A DNA stretch of 64,000 bases from Hermatobates lingyangjiaoensis (taxonomy: Eukaryota > Arthropoda > Insecta > Hemiptera > Hermatobatidae): assembly GCA_026182355.1 (NCBI GenBank), contig JAPFBL010000255.1, positions 3,038,001 to 3,102,000 of the forward strand. Reading direction: 5' to 3'. The translations under genes and the position numbers were made by a program. The notes below the pieces were generated by a model. The model worked only from the letters and a program-made list of their open reading frames with translations, made no database searches and was not told the origin of the DNA. Of the stretch, positions 54,580 through 64,000 are shown piece after piece. Each line of letters starts with the position of its first letter. The first letter of the stretch is position 1.

Positions 54580-55020
54580 ACAGTAATTGGCTGAGGTGAG
54601 CGAGGGGCTCAAGCTGGAGTGAACACATGTAAAGAGGAGGTTGAATGGAACAGCTCAGGGTTGTAACAGTAGAAAGCCCTAATAGAGGGTTAATACCGGT
54701 TTCATAATGCCGAGACTTGGTGGCTGGTAACTAACAAGCCGCGGCTATTATTGGGCCGGCAGAGGGACAATGGGTGGCTAGGGCGGTGTGCTCCTTGTTC
54801 ATTGTCGATAAAGGCGGGAGAGAGGCTGGTCCCACAGGAGGGCTGTCCTGACTGCGAGGTCTGGCATCGCGCTAAAGAGCCACTTGTGATATACAGCCTG
54901 TCAGCCCACGCAGCTCTGCAGAGGTGCCAGTAAACCATGTAAACCGACTGATCCGCATCTCTCTCACAATTAGCGTGTCGCTACTCTCTCGCTTCTCCCA
55001 GGGACAAAAATTACCACTGG
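54580..55020. promoter_or_regulatory. Candidate conserved non-coding element (54.8 kb), the longest
   Basis: About 440 bp of GC-normal, repeat-free sequence in AT-rich DNA. Sites include GGACAATGGGTGG and TTCATTGTCG (SOX-like), CATAATGCC, GCTATTATTGGG, TTAATACCGG and CTCACAATTAGC. Frames on both strands are open in parts but without domains. Length and sharp edges make it the best regulatory candidate in this half of the window. Inference. Confidence 0.4.
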
Positions 55021-56565
55021 GAATAATACTGAATTTTAACAGACACCCGAGTCGTTTTAATGCCATGCAGCATGTGAAACAGTTCGCTCATTAAACTTAT
55101 AAATGAATTTAATAGATTTCTGAAAGAAATTACTAACTCCCAAGGAAAGTAATAATTATGCGTTGTAACCAAAATGATTACATTACTCTGATTGCTCAAT
55201 GAAAAAAAACACGTTTAGATTAATAAGTTTGAAGTAGAAATGCATATATGTATGTATATATCCTTAAAATATTATCTCACATAAGCCATAGTTAACAGGA
55301 AACAAAGCAAAAACTAATTAAAAACAGTATTTATTATGCATTATGATCTTCTCCTTCACTTTTAGCCGAATAAACCCATCTAACACTCTTACCTAGACTG
55401 ATAAACTAGGTTAATGGAGTTTCCTGCCTTTGTATTCTTAATAAGTTAATATTTTCATAACCAACATTTCTTGATAATATACATTAAACTGGCCTAACTG
55501 AAAGATCAATAAAGATGATATTTCTTCTCAGTTGCTTGGTTCTCATTTCAAAAAGAATGAATTTCTCTTTTCATTAGGATTTTTGATTAGGAGATCAATA
55601 TTAAATATCTGATTGATTCCTAAAAATTTGATTTTATTTACTAATTTCATTTTTTACCTTTGAAATATTAAATAATTCATAAAATTACTTATTTTATATT
55701 TTGTATAACTGTGGGTAAAATTTAAGTATTGAATTTAGGCATTGGATAATTTTTGTCAAAATTAAAAGAATTTATAATTTTTGTAAACTTAATTTTTAGT
55801 GCTGCTTTTTGGATTCGTTCATGGATTTGTTGAATGAACTTTAATATTATAAACTTACAGCAAAATGGAAGAATAAGAGTAACTTGCAAAGAAAAAGATG
55901 TTTATTGAAAATTCGCTAGCTCGCTGGAGAAAATCCGCTCACAATGAAGCATTGGATTGAGGATGGTATTTTGCAGATGAAAGAAAGACGTTCTTTCTTG
56001 CATAAAGGAAGAGGCTTTGATCTTTTATGTGCTCAATTCAGATAGGTTTTCTCTCTCTCCGGGCGTACTTCTTCTTCACTTTAATTCTTAGTGCTAATCT
56101 AATGGAATTGCATTTCATTACTTTACTTTCCTGGTATACTACAATTGCAAAAATCCAATGCATAAATTAAGAAATCCCAGAGGAGCCAGTATTACCCTCT
56201 TCATTTCACGATCAATAAAATGTCACCCAATTTAAGAAAACAATTTTATTTATAATAGTTTATCGCTTTTTTAAATAGTTTAACACTAGATTTTGATGAA
56301 CATTTAAAATATCATATTAAAATTAGGTGTTAAATATATTTCTTGAGTGATTTGAACACATAAAATTATCTTATTTAATTCGAAATATAAAATATTATAG
56401 CATGATTTTTTGTCTTTTACGATGAAAACCTTGGAAAATTCTAATAAAAATTTGAAATAACAAATGAAAATTGTAAGCTTAAATATGCTAGCTTAAAATA
56501 TTATTTTTGCAACTTTACTTAAATATGTATTAAATTATTAAGATTAAAGTTGATGAAGGTGTGAA
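55021..56565. other. Non-coding, nothing recognised
   Basis: AT-rich sequence with no supported feature. Confidence 0.4.
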
Positions 56566-56569
56566 ATAT

Positions 56570-56860
56570 GATTTGGGAAGCTGCTGGCTCTCAAGTGGCA
56601 GGTGGGGTGTAGATGGCAGGTTGGAAGTGTTGGCGAAGTACAGCCTAGGGTAAGGGAGGACAGGCCTTGTCACACACGTACCAACCCACCCTCCCGCCTT
56701 CAAGTCACCCCTGTTTTCTTTATCTTCTGTCACCCCTCACCTGTTCTTCACCCCTCCCTTCCTTCCCTCTCTCCCCTCCATTCCCATCTTCTCAGAACTC
56801 CATCTGCTGCCAGTTTCGCTTTGGGCCTAGTTACAGTTTCTTCTTGTTGACGGTTCAGTC
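56570..56860. promoter_or_regulatory. Candidate regulatory island with pyrimidine-rich tail (56.7 kb)
   Basis: A G-rich then C-rich block. The pyrimidine tract at 56700-56790 explains the overlapping Ser/Pro-rich open frames, which I do not call genes. Confidence 0.25.
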
Positions 56861-57535
56861 GCGTTTCAAATTAAGTGAACGCATTTTTTTATTAATTTAG
56901 TGAACGTACAAATTAATAGTGAATTAGTGTTGAAAGGTTGTGTACTTTCTTGCATGAAGGATTACAGACAGCTGTATTCAAAAATTAGGTACATTATTTG
57001 TTAACAATATATTCATTAATTTTCTCAAATCAAAATTTTCAATGCAGTACACCATACACCACATTGAGTTTAACGATTTTAACCAAACAATGTTAACCAT
57101 ACCTAGAGTGACTTTTTTTTTCATGAATAGAAACCTCTGCCTACTCGCATTTCGAAGTTTAATAACCATTGGATGATTGTGCAGTCAGTTATGTGACATT
57201 TGCTCTGTGTAGGATAAGGTCTGAAGACTAGTCTCTATATATAGATGAAGAAAAAACTGAGCCCATGAAACATTTGTATGTACAGACTATTTTATTAGCC
57301 TTTTACTCTACAGTTAAGAAAATTCCCGGTCTTCCAATTTAAGCTATATAGAATGGTTTTACCATGTCTACAAAAATTTAATGATAACAAGTAATAAGGT
57401 TCTAAAGTAATATTCTTTTTTTAAAAAATGAATTTTCTTTTGGTAATAGTGTCACTATTTACTTCATAAAAAATCATCTTCATTGAGTTTATGCAAATGC
57501 ACATCTGTAAGTCGATTGTTCGCTTAGACTAGCAA
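56861..57535. other. Non-coding, nothing recognised
   Basis: AT-rich sequence with no supported feature. Confidence 0.4.
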
Positions 57536-57537
57536 AA

Positions 57538-57745
57538 TCAGTGTATCCGGAATTCATACATACGTGTTTGGATATAAATCCCTCAGAGTCTGCCATGAAT
57601 AATTTATATTGGGTGGAATGTTATTTGGCGAGGTCGACGCTCAGTTTGTCCATTATCGAAGTACAAAGAGTCTCACGACAGAGCTTTGTGCTACGCTCTT
57701 TCAACCATTTCCCCATATTCATGAATTGTCATTCATAAATATGCA
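57538..57745. promoter_or_regulatory. Candidate conserved non-coding element (57.6 kb)
   Basis: A compact block with ATGAATAATTTATATTGG, CAGTTTGTCCATTATCG, CAGAGCTTTGTGC, TTCATGAATTGTCATTC and AAATATGCATTAATAT. It is rich in TAAT/ATTA and octamer-like cores. No domain in the 65-codon frame. Confidence 0.38.
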
Positions 57746-59630
57746 TTAATATTTACGCCAGTTTCCAAGCTTTAAGTATATATTTTAATATTATTCCCTA
57801 ATAGCAAAGTAAATCTACTTTCATGTTGAAATATGTACCTAACAAAATGAAATTCTACAGAAGTTTGAAGAACAGTAAACTTGTTCATGTTTTCAAGAAA
57901 ATTAACACTTAATAGGAATATAAGAAATAGAGGCCCTTAAGTTATATAGGTCTCATCATCGGAAAAGTGGTCTTAATTAAAACCAAATATAAGCTCTAAA
58001 AAATTGTTTTGAGCGTGGGAAAGTGACAGATTCTTCATATGTTATGCACTATATGTGACTATGTTTAAGATGAATGTCGGACGATTCGTGAGGATTGTAA
58101 TAAGTCAAGCACAAGACAGGTTTCATTTTATGTATTTATTAGGATTATGTATAACGATTGTTATACAAAAGTACATGTTTTAAAGAGGTAACTAAGATAT
58201 TTTGAAAGTGTTCATTTCAGAGTCAGGAGCAGAAAGAAAATGAGAGTGATTTTTGGCCAAAGGTCTAACTTTTAATTTTGCATTTAATACTGTAGTGTAT
58301 TCGTTGATTTACATATACAATAACTGAAAAAAAAACACAATTAAAACCTCCTTCTATATTTTGTATGATATGATTAAGAGAAAAAATATTTTGATACTGT
58401 CAAATGCTGGAATCCATCCTTTTATTTTTTGTGTCTTCTGTTAAATGTAAAAATTTCAAAGTATAAAGTAAACGAAGAAATATAGAAAATACCACTGGCT
58501 ACCTGTCCACCTTTGCGTGACCAATGCATGCACCACAGTGCTAGCGCTGCAAGACGATGATATGAGCATTGCAACCCGCCATACCAACATATGCCTAACC
58601 CTTTCTGAGACCGCAGTGGTTCTACTTGACCTTATTTTAAACCAGAGAGAATATTAGAGCTTTTATTTTCTGATTCACATTGGCCATTAATCAATGAACT
58701 ACAACTGAAGCTGGAAGCCTGACTCAATAAAGAATGAAAAACCTGATAACATAGATCTCAATTTATAAAAAAAATATCTTATTTCGATAGTTTTAAAATA
58801 ATTCTTTACTTCAGCATTTGTCGATAGTGAACTTGAGCTAAGGGGTGAAAGTTCTAACACCAATTCTGTGTAAAGACAATTGACTTACCTGCATGGCCAC
58901 GATTGGCTGGCTGGACAATTAATAAACCACCAACTACCTAATTTGATAGATGTCTGCTTCTGACTTTTCATTTATAGAATAAATTTCCTTTAAAAAATCT
59001 TTAATTTACAATTAAATACATAAATTGATGTCTCATTCACTTGAGAACTAATTAGTTGAACAACATTCAGTTGTTCAGTTGTTTTACTTTCTAAAGGTGA
59101 AGAAACAAATAATTTTTTTTCACATTATTTTACAATATGGTGAGAGTTGTATAAATTACAAACGTTTTTACCAATCTTTTGAATAATTCGAGCCTCAGTT
59201 CTACGTGAACTACGTTCTGGCCGTCCAGATGAGGGGTCAACTTCTTCACTTGAAACCCGCTTTGACGAAATTAGTCGTAAAGACAACGTTTTACTGTTGA
59301 ACATACTGAAAAATAGTTGCAATAAGTGTCAGAAAAGTTCATAACGTTATCAGTGCAATAAAACAAGTGCAAAGAGGTTCTGAAATCGTTAAGAGCAACG
59401 ACACAATAGTTATTGTGTACAGATTTTAAAGGATGCTATAAACGGGAGAGTGACCCTTTTCTAACCATGATTTGAATGTGTGTTGAAACCTTAAATCTTG
59501 TTCAAGAATATATCAGTATATGTTAATATTCTATACTGTATATTTATGGTCAAATAAGTTAAGGGGAAACAGAAGAAGTTTTATGTTTTGTGTAAAGAAG
59601 CTATCTGATGTCAGAAACGTGATGTCTTGT
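57746..59630. other. Non-coding with two short unassigned patches
   Basis: GC-normal patches lie at 58485-58635 and 59195-59290. The second lies in a 65-codon minus-strand frame with a Ser/Arg-rich stretch and no recognisable domain. No mobile element seen. Confidence 0.35.
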
Positions 59631-59634
59631 TGCT

Positions 59635-59850
59635 TTTTTACCGAGGAGAGTGGACAGTGGCCGCACCAGACAGAGGCTCGACTCGTGTTAGGTAACAGAC
59701 CTCCTCTGCCACCGTATTCCAGTTTTTCACTCTCTGCTTCCTGTAACAGAATACTGTGTATTCGGTAGAAGCCCCAAAACGTACTCGTCTCTACCTTCTC
59801 ACCCTTCTCCAGTCACGCCAATATATCAGGCTCAATCTCCAACTAAGTAA
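59635..59850. promoter_or_regulatory. Candidate conserved non-coding element (59.7 kb)
   Basis: GC-normal, repeat-free block with sharp AT-rich edges; open frames across it carry no motif. Confidence 0.27.
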
Positions 59851-60515
59851 TATTATCCGTCTTTTTCAGAAATCTACGAGACTATATGAATTTATATTTA
59901 ACACTTTTGAATTAAGTTTTAAAACATTTAGTTTTGTATCGTATACAGTTTTAACAGAGAAAATGTAACTAATTATTATTAATATTTATTAACAATGTTA
60001 TGTTTAATTTTACAATAAAACATACCATTTAAATAAATATAAATAAATAATCAAAATAAATTTGAAACTAAAAAATAATTTTCAACTGTGAAGTTAATTC
60101 CCGGTGATGGCCTGCCACCAAGGAGGCAAATGTTTACTTCTTATAAAATTTTTAAAGTACTACAATTATTAAAGTAAAACTAGGAGCAGATGCAACAGTA
60201 AAATTTTGAAATTGATATTACGTGACTTGACCTAATCACATTCTGTTTGAGGCTACGCCTAAGATTACAATGTTAGTGATTTGTTTCCATTAAAATGTTT
60301 AAGGTTTATATTTTAGAAATATTTTTTTAATTTTATGCCATATTCATATATTTCATTTTCTAGACATAAGAAGGGATTAATATTGGTTTGAACACTATAT
60401 TGCGTCAGGTCGAAGAACTCTATTCCGCTTGACCATTTAACAAATTGCCCATTAAGTGTTGGCTTTCTTGTTCGAAGGCTAGGGTTCAATTTATTTTCTG
60501 ATATTACGGTTTTCT
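59851..60515. other. Non-coding, nothing recognised
   Basis: AT-rich sequence with no supported feature. Confidence 0.4.
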
Positions 60516-60519
60516 CTGA

Positions 60520-61010
60520 TTTGAAATGGATCCATGCAGATGAGGAAGTGGGTTCATTGAGAAGATGGATGATGGGTGGGTTGGGATGTGCTGTTTATGG
60601 GTGGCGGTGGCCGGAGGCCAGCCTGAGATGGTAGTAATTCCATTGAAGTCCTGTAAGTAGGAGGGACTGGCCGCAGGGAACTCACGCACTTGTCGATCCG
60701 TATCGGCCCACGGACACAACTCCCTAATGGAGTCCATTGTTGCTGCCTAAAACCTTGTCTGACTGTTAAAACTAGTGACTATTTACCGTGGGACCCTGAC
60801 CCTCCAGAGACCTATTCATCAGCCCGACTGGCCCGCAGTCTTGTTTGTTCTGCCACACGGGAGATCGTGATCCTACACTTGCCTGAGAGCACTTGCGTCT
60901 GTATACTTACCTCACTAACACTCATTCTCTGTTTACACAGTGGCCTTCTTACCTGTCCTTTGTTTACCACTTTTGTACCCTCCTCACTACCAGTGCATTC
61001 TTTCGTCACT
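60520..61010. promoter_or_regulatory. Candidate conserved non-coding element (60.7 kb)
   Basis: GC-normal stretch of nearly 500 bp with GGTAGTAATTCCATTG, CCTAATGGAGTCCATTGTTG (SOX-like) and GTCGATCCGTATCGG. Several overlapping open frames (up to 108 codons plus) show no domain. Confidence 0.33.
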
Positions 61011-61780
61011 CAATGACTAATAATCATTCCCGAAATATTTACAACTCTTTAGTCCAAGATATGCGCTTTACAGTCCATGTTGTTAACTTTGTAGTCCAAG
61101 TCTCAAATTTTAACAAGGAGACTCGTAAAAATGTTGCTGACGAGGTTTAGTCATTGTACTTGATTTCAATGGCCATTAACCTCTTTCCGTTTTGGTTTTA
61201 ACAAGTTGTAATGTTGTTATAGTTTCTATATAATTCCTATGTATATACTTGTCCACAGTGGAATCCTATTACAAATGTAGAATGACGCAATAAATAAAAT
61301 TCAACGCATGAAATCAAAGTGAATTCTGGAATGGGAATAGGATCATTTATAAGTAACTAGTCTTAATTAGAGTGATGAGGTGAGTCAATATTTATCATAT
61401 TCATCAACACTGGAAAAAACACAAAAAAAAATAAATGGCTTGAATGAGTTGTATGGAGGGCTATCGTCTTTAGAAGATGTTGCCTGCCAAGTTGCCTGAC
61501 TCCATGAGAATTACATTTATGGCAATCGTTTGATTGCTCTGGTAGCTATCAGAAGTATTGAGACAGTTGTGCGTAGCTTATTGGTAGATAAACAAACCAA
61601 CTTAAATGCACTACACAGAGTGCAATTCATAAGAATGCATAAGAAATGACATTTGAGTTCAGTGTCCATGTGTTCATTCAGACTGCAGTTGTTAAAATTC
61701 ACTTACTATTTTTCTTTGTAAAATAATTTTTAATGCAATACTTAGTTTTTCTGTTTCAAAATTTATACTTCTGCCTATGA
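61011..61780. other. Non-coding, nothing recognised
   Basis: AT-rich sequence between the candidate regulatory island and the second foldback cluster. No supported feature. Confidence 0.4.
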
Positions 61781-61799
61781 ACAAGGTTTTAAATAAAAA

Positions 61800-61922
61800 C
61801 GGAAACGTTGGCAATGGGAGTTTAATTTGAACCTGAAGAACTGACCGAGTCCCGATAAACTTTAGTTTTGTTTCTATTCCACGTTCGATACTTTTATCAA
61901 TATATATATATATATATATATA
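61800..61922 (+). mobile_element. Family I fragment with (TA)n
   Basis: CCTGAAGAACTGACCGAGTC, CCGATAAACTTTAGTTTTG and TTCGATACTTTTATCAAT match 29339-29408 (partly inverted there). It runs into (TA)n at 61899-61922. The start, CTGAAGA plus A, resembles box 1 of the other families, but no GAAA partner is visible. Confidence 0.7.
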
Positions 61923-62093
61923 GGTGTGTTCTCTAATCGGGGTTCGGTCAATTTTCCAGGATAAAAAATCAAACTCTCGTTGCCACAGAGTTTGAAGGCA
62001 ACGAGAGTTTGATTTTTTATCCTGGAAAATTGACCGAACCCCGATTAGAGAACACACCTATTCTATCAAACGGTCGATATATTATTGAATCTG

Positions 62094-62143
<50 letters not shown>
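61921..62143. mobile_element. Foldback with perfect 64-bp arms, family J, and (TA)n
   Basis: 61921-61984 and 61997-62060 are exact reverse complements (64 bp, no mismatch) around a 12-nt loop. The right side continues through CAAACGGTCGATATATT to (TA)n 62095-62143; the left arm meets (TA)n directly. The outer part resembles family I (CCGAACCCCGAT against CCGAGTCCCGAT). Confidence 0.92.
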
Positions 62144-62146
<3 letters not shown>

Positions 62147-62295
62147 CTCAAAAACGAAGAAAAGCAACACAAAGAGAAAGAGACACACTTACAAACTCAA
62201 ATTTCTCCTGAAGACGGATCATCCGAAAATTCGAGTTTGCAAGTGTGTCTCTTTCTCTGTGTGTTGCTTTTCTTCGTTTTTGAGCAGAGTTGCGT
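62144..62295. mobile_element. Foldback element, family C relative (L)
   Basis: Arms CAGCTCAAAAACGAAGAAAA, GCAACACA and AGAGAAAGAGACACACTTAC (left) pair with the inverted copy at about 62239-62287. They enclose CAAATTTCTCC, the core, and AAAATTCGAGTTTG. Left edge is (TA)n. The right end reads TTTTTGAGCAGAG without a TA tract. Confidence 0.85.
62208..62228 (+). ncRNA. Hammerhead-like core, family L
   Basis: Order: CTGAAGA, C, GGA, tca, TCC, GAAA. The stem sequence differs from family C (GGT/ACC) but pairing is kept, a compensatory change that supports selection on structure. Confidence 0.45.
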
Positions 62296-62977
62296 CCAGT
62301 TTGGGTAGTTTTTTCGAATTTTGAGTGAAATTTTGTGCGGTACGTACGACCTTGTAACCTTCTGTGCTGTTACTCTTGCCTGTTTTAACTTTGCGTTTTT
62401 ATTTTTTGTTTTAACTCTTTTTATTGATATGTCTATCTGTTATTGTTTCTCATGATGTCGATTTTTTCTCTCGTCTTTTTCACTACCTTTTAATAAACTC
62501 ACTATTATAACTTTATATTTTGAATTTATTTCAAAGACAAGCAGTTCTTGTTGATTTTTAATTCATACCAATCATTTCTCTGAGTTTGTTGTTCTTTTGC
62601 TACTCTTTCCTCTATTAGTATGTCTTGTTTTACTTTTACGTTTATGTATTATTGACTAACGATCTTTGTTTTTTAAGTGTAACCTCCATTTTGTTTTAGA
62701 TTTATTTTTAGTCATTGCTTTATTTTATGTCATTTTATTTTACTATGTAATATTTTTTGTTTTACCCATCAGGTTGTTGTTCTTTTCGCCGTATTTTTGA
62801 TTGTTTACATCTATTTATTTAAAAGCTGCGTCATTTTACTTCTCTATTTTTAAGTGTTAGTTGATCTGACTTCTTGTCACTGTTTGATTCTCGATTCTCC
62901 AGTTTGACTTCATGTTTGTTGCTGCTTTGTAATGTAATACCTTCAATTATTTACGCTTTTGGGTTTCGAGCCATCCG
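62296..62977. other. T-rich non-coding spacer
   Basis: Pyrimidine- and T-rich on plus, with no supported gene. It could be the body of an unrecognised element lying between TA-linked repeats. Confidence 0.35.
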
Positions 62978-63300
62978 AATATATATATATTGTAAACAGG
63001 AAAACGATCCAAAAGGACAACAAACGTTTCACGGTTAATCACTCAGAACAAAGGAACAATCACACTTACTGTCTTTAATTTTCGGTTGAACCGTCATCAG
63101 GAGAGTTGAGATAGCGACACCAAGCGCACTTGTGAAGCGACGGTTGGAGACCAAAGCCTGATCAAAACGGTTGGCGCAGTATCACCAAAACCTGAAAACT
63201 GAGAGAACAAAACAGTCTCCAATCGTCGCTTCACAAGTGCGCTTGGTGTCCCTATCTCAACTCTCCTAATTTTGCAGTTGTTAAGAGGTGAATTTTTCTT
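62978..63300. mobile_element. Foldback element, family C relative (K)
   Basis: A short TA run at 62978-62989 precedes the left arm on minus, with core at 63080-63100 and TCAGGAGAGTTGAGATAGCG, ACACCAAGCGCACTTGTGAA. The right arm (63211-63268) repeats the inner part inverted (GTCTCCAATCGTCGCTTCAC). It shares GCGCACTTG/CAAGTGCGC and GTCTCCAA with the giant foldback at 38.5 kb. Confidence 0.82.
63080..63100 (-). ncRNA. Hammerhead-like core, family K
   Basis: Order on minus: CTGATGA, C, GGT, tca, ACC, GAAA. Both boxes intact. Confidence 0.4.
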
Positions 63301-63455
63301 AAATTTAATTTTTTTATTAATTCAATTTCTTAATTCATATTTATTATTATTTATTATTTTTTATTTATAAAGTGTTAAATTTCTGTTCTTTTGAATTTTA
63401 TATATATTAAGACTCATTTTTATTATTAATTTTTTTATTATTTTTTTCCTCGTTG

Positions 63456-63657
63456 CTATTCTTCTTCAGCATTCCTACTACTTTTTTTTCGTTTTCGTTG
63501 TGGTCAACCTGTTCATATTCTGTGAAGCTATCCTGTTGGCTTTCGACTTCTAGTCGACTGTCAGAAGGGTCGAAATATTGAATGTGAGTCCTAATTTCTG
63601 TTTTTATTCGTATTTCTCAAAGTTTTTAAAATGTATATATATATATATATATATATC
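63456..63657 (+). mobile_element. Diverged monomer related to families B/H, ending at (TA)n
   Basis: 63456-63545 repeats 38086-38165 (GCTATTCTTCTTCAGC onward). It continues to CTGTCAGAAGGGTCGAAATA, TTGAATGTGAGTCC, like the family B 3' part (GTCGAAATATCGATGTGAGT), and ends at (TA)n 63632-63657. Box 1 is damaged. Confidence 0.7.
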
Positions 63658-64000
63658 AGGATAGGTTTAATCTGATAATCATATTTGTGTTTTCCAATAT
63701 AACATAAAATGTTTTAAATTAAATGAGTAAGATATCGTGTCATTAATGACCATTGTGCTTTTTGTTCCTATAAAACTTGAACAAAACCTAACAGTTTCTT
63801 TTATTGACTCAAATAGCGTTCTCAATTAGGAGATTTCTAGTTGAGAGCAAGTAAACTGCCTCCGGCAGCTCTCTGCTGCAGTAACTACGCTTCTTGCATC
63901 GTGTTATTATCTTGAATACCGCTTTAGATAGAATTTACATTCTTACATTCACCATTTAATTATTTTTGACTATTTCTTTGTTAGTTATATAAATTGTGAT
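63658..64000. other. Non-coding, nothing recognised
   Basis: AT-rich sequence to the window end; a short GC-normal patch at about 63840-63900 is unassigned. Confidence 0.4.

Noticed and set aside
56530..56900. Ser/Pro-rich open frames
   Set aside because: Produced by a pyrimidine tract; no coding signature.

Overview
This window is nuclear DNA of an animal, most likely an invertebrate and plausibly an arthropod. It is strongly AT-rich, has no operons and no long host open reading frame, and is full of (TA)n microsatellites. Its recognisable proteins all come from eukaryotic transposable elements: Penelope-like elements (PLEs) with GIY-YIG endonuclease, a Helitron helicase, and a hAT transposase. 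I cannot name the species. I found no host gene that I would defend, no tRNA or rRNA gene and no CRISPR. The window reads as an intergenic region or a very large intron.

Layout. 1.1-2.0 kb: decayed PLE on + (reverse transcriptase tail and endonuclease, then the start of a second unit). 4.8-6.9 kb: the best-preserved PLE on -, 483 codons open from the RT palm to the end of the endonuclease, followed by a pseudo-LTR and the N-terminal start of the next unit, bounded by (TA)n. 7.0-7.4 kb: foldback element. 7.7-11.0 kb and 22.8-22.9 kb: GC-richer segments made of strings of consecutive perfect hairpins. 12.76-13.44 kb: a 684-bp hAT element with a perfect 8-bp target duplication and a transposase C-terminus. 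26-40 kb: a dense cluster of small foldback elements lying between (TA)n tracts, plus a second, more decayed PLE (33.0-33.8 kb) and a Helitron (33.89-35.03 kb) carrying one of the foldbacks inside it. 40-61.8 kb: free of these elements, with about a dozen GC-normal, low-repeat islands every 1-3 kb that look like candidate conserved non-coding elements. 61.8-63.7 kb: a second foldback cluster.

The most interesting system is the family of (TA)n-bounded foldbacks. Each behaves as an inverted dimer: two monomers joined head to head, each running outward through a hammerhead-ribozyme-like core (CTGANGA, one extra base, short stem, GAAA) to a 3' end that abuts (TA)n. The same core lies in the pseudo-LTR of the PLE at 5.1 kb, and all three PLE 3' ends seen here stop at the same codon position against TA-rich DNA. 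I infer that a PLE machinery primes on TA repeats. Because (TA)n is self-complementary, both strands of a break could prime, which would give the inverted dimers. All readings were made by eye; no alignment or database search was run.
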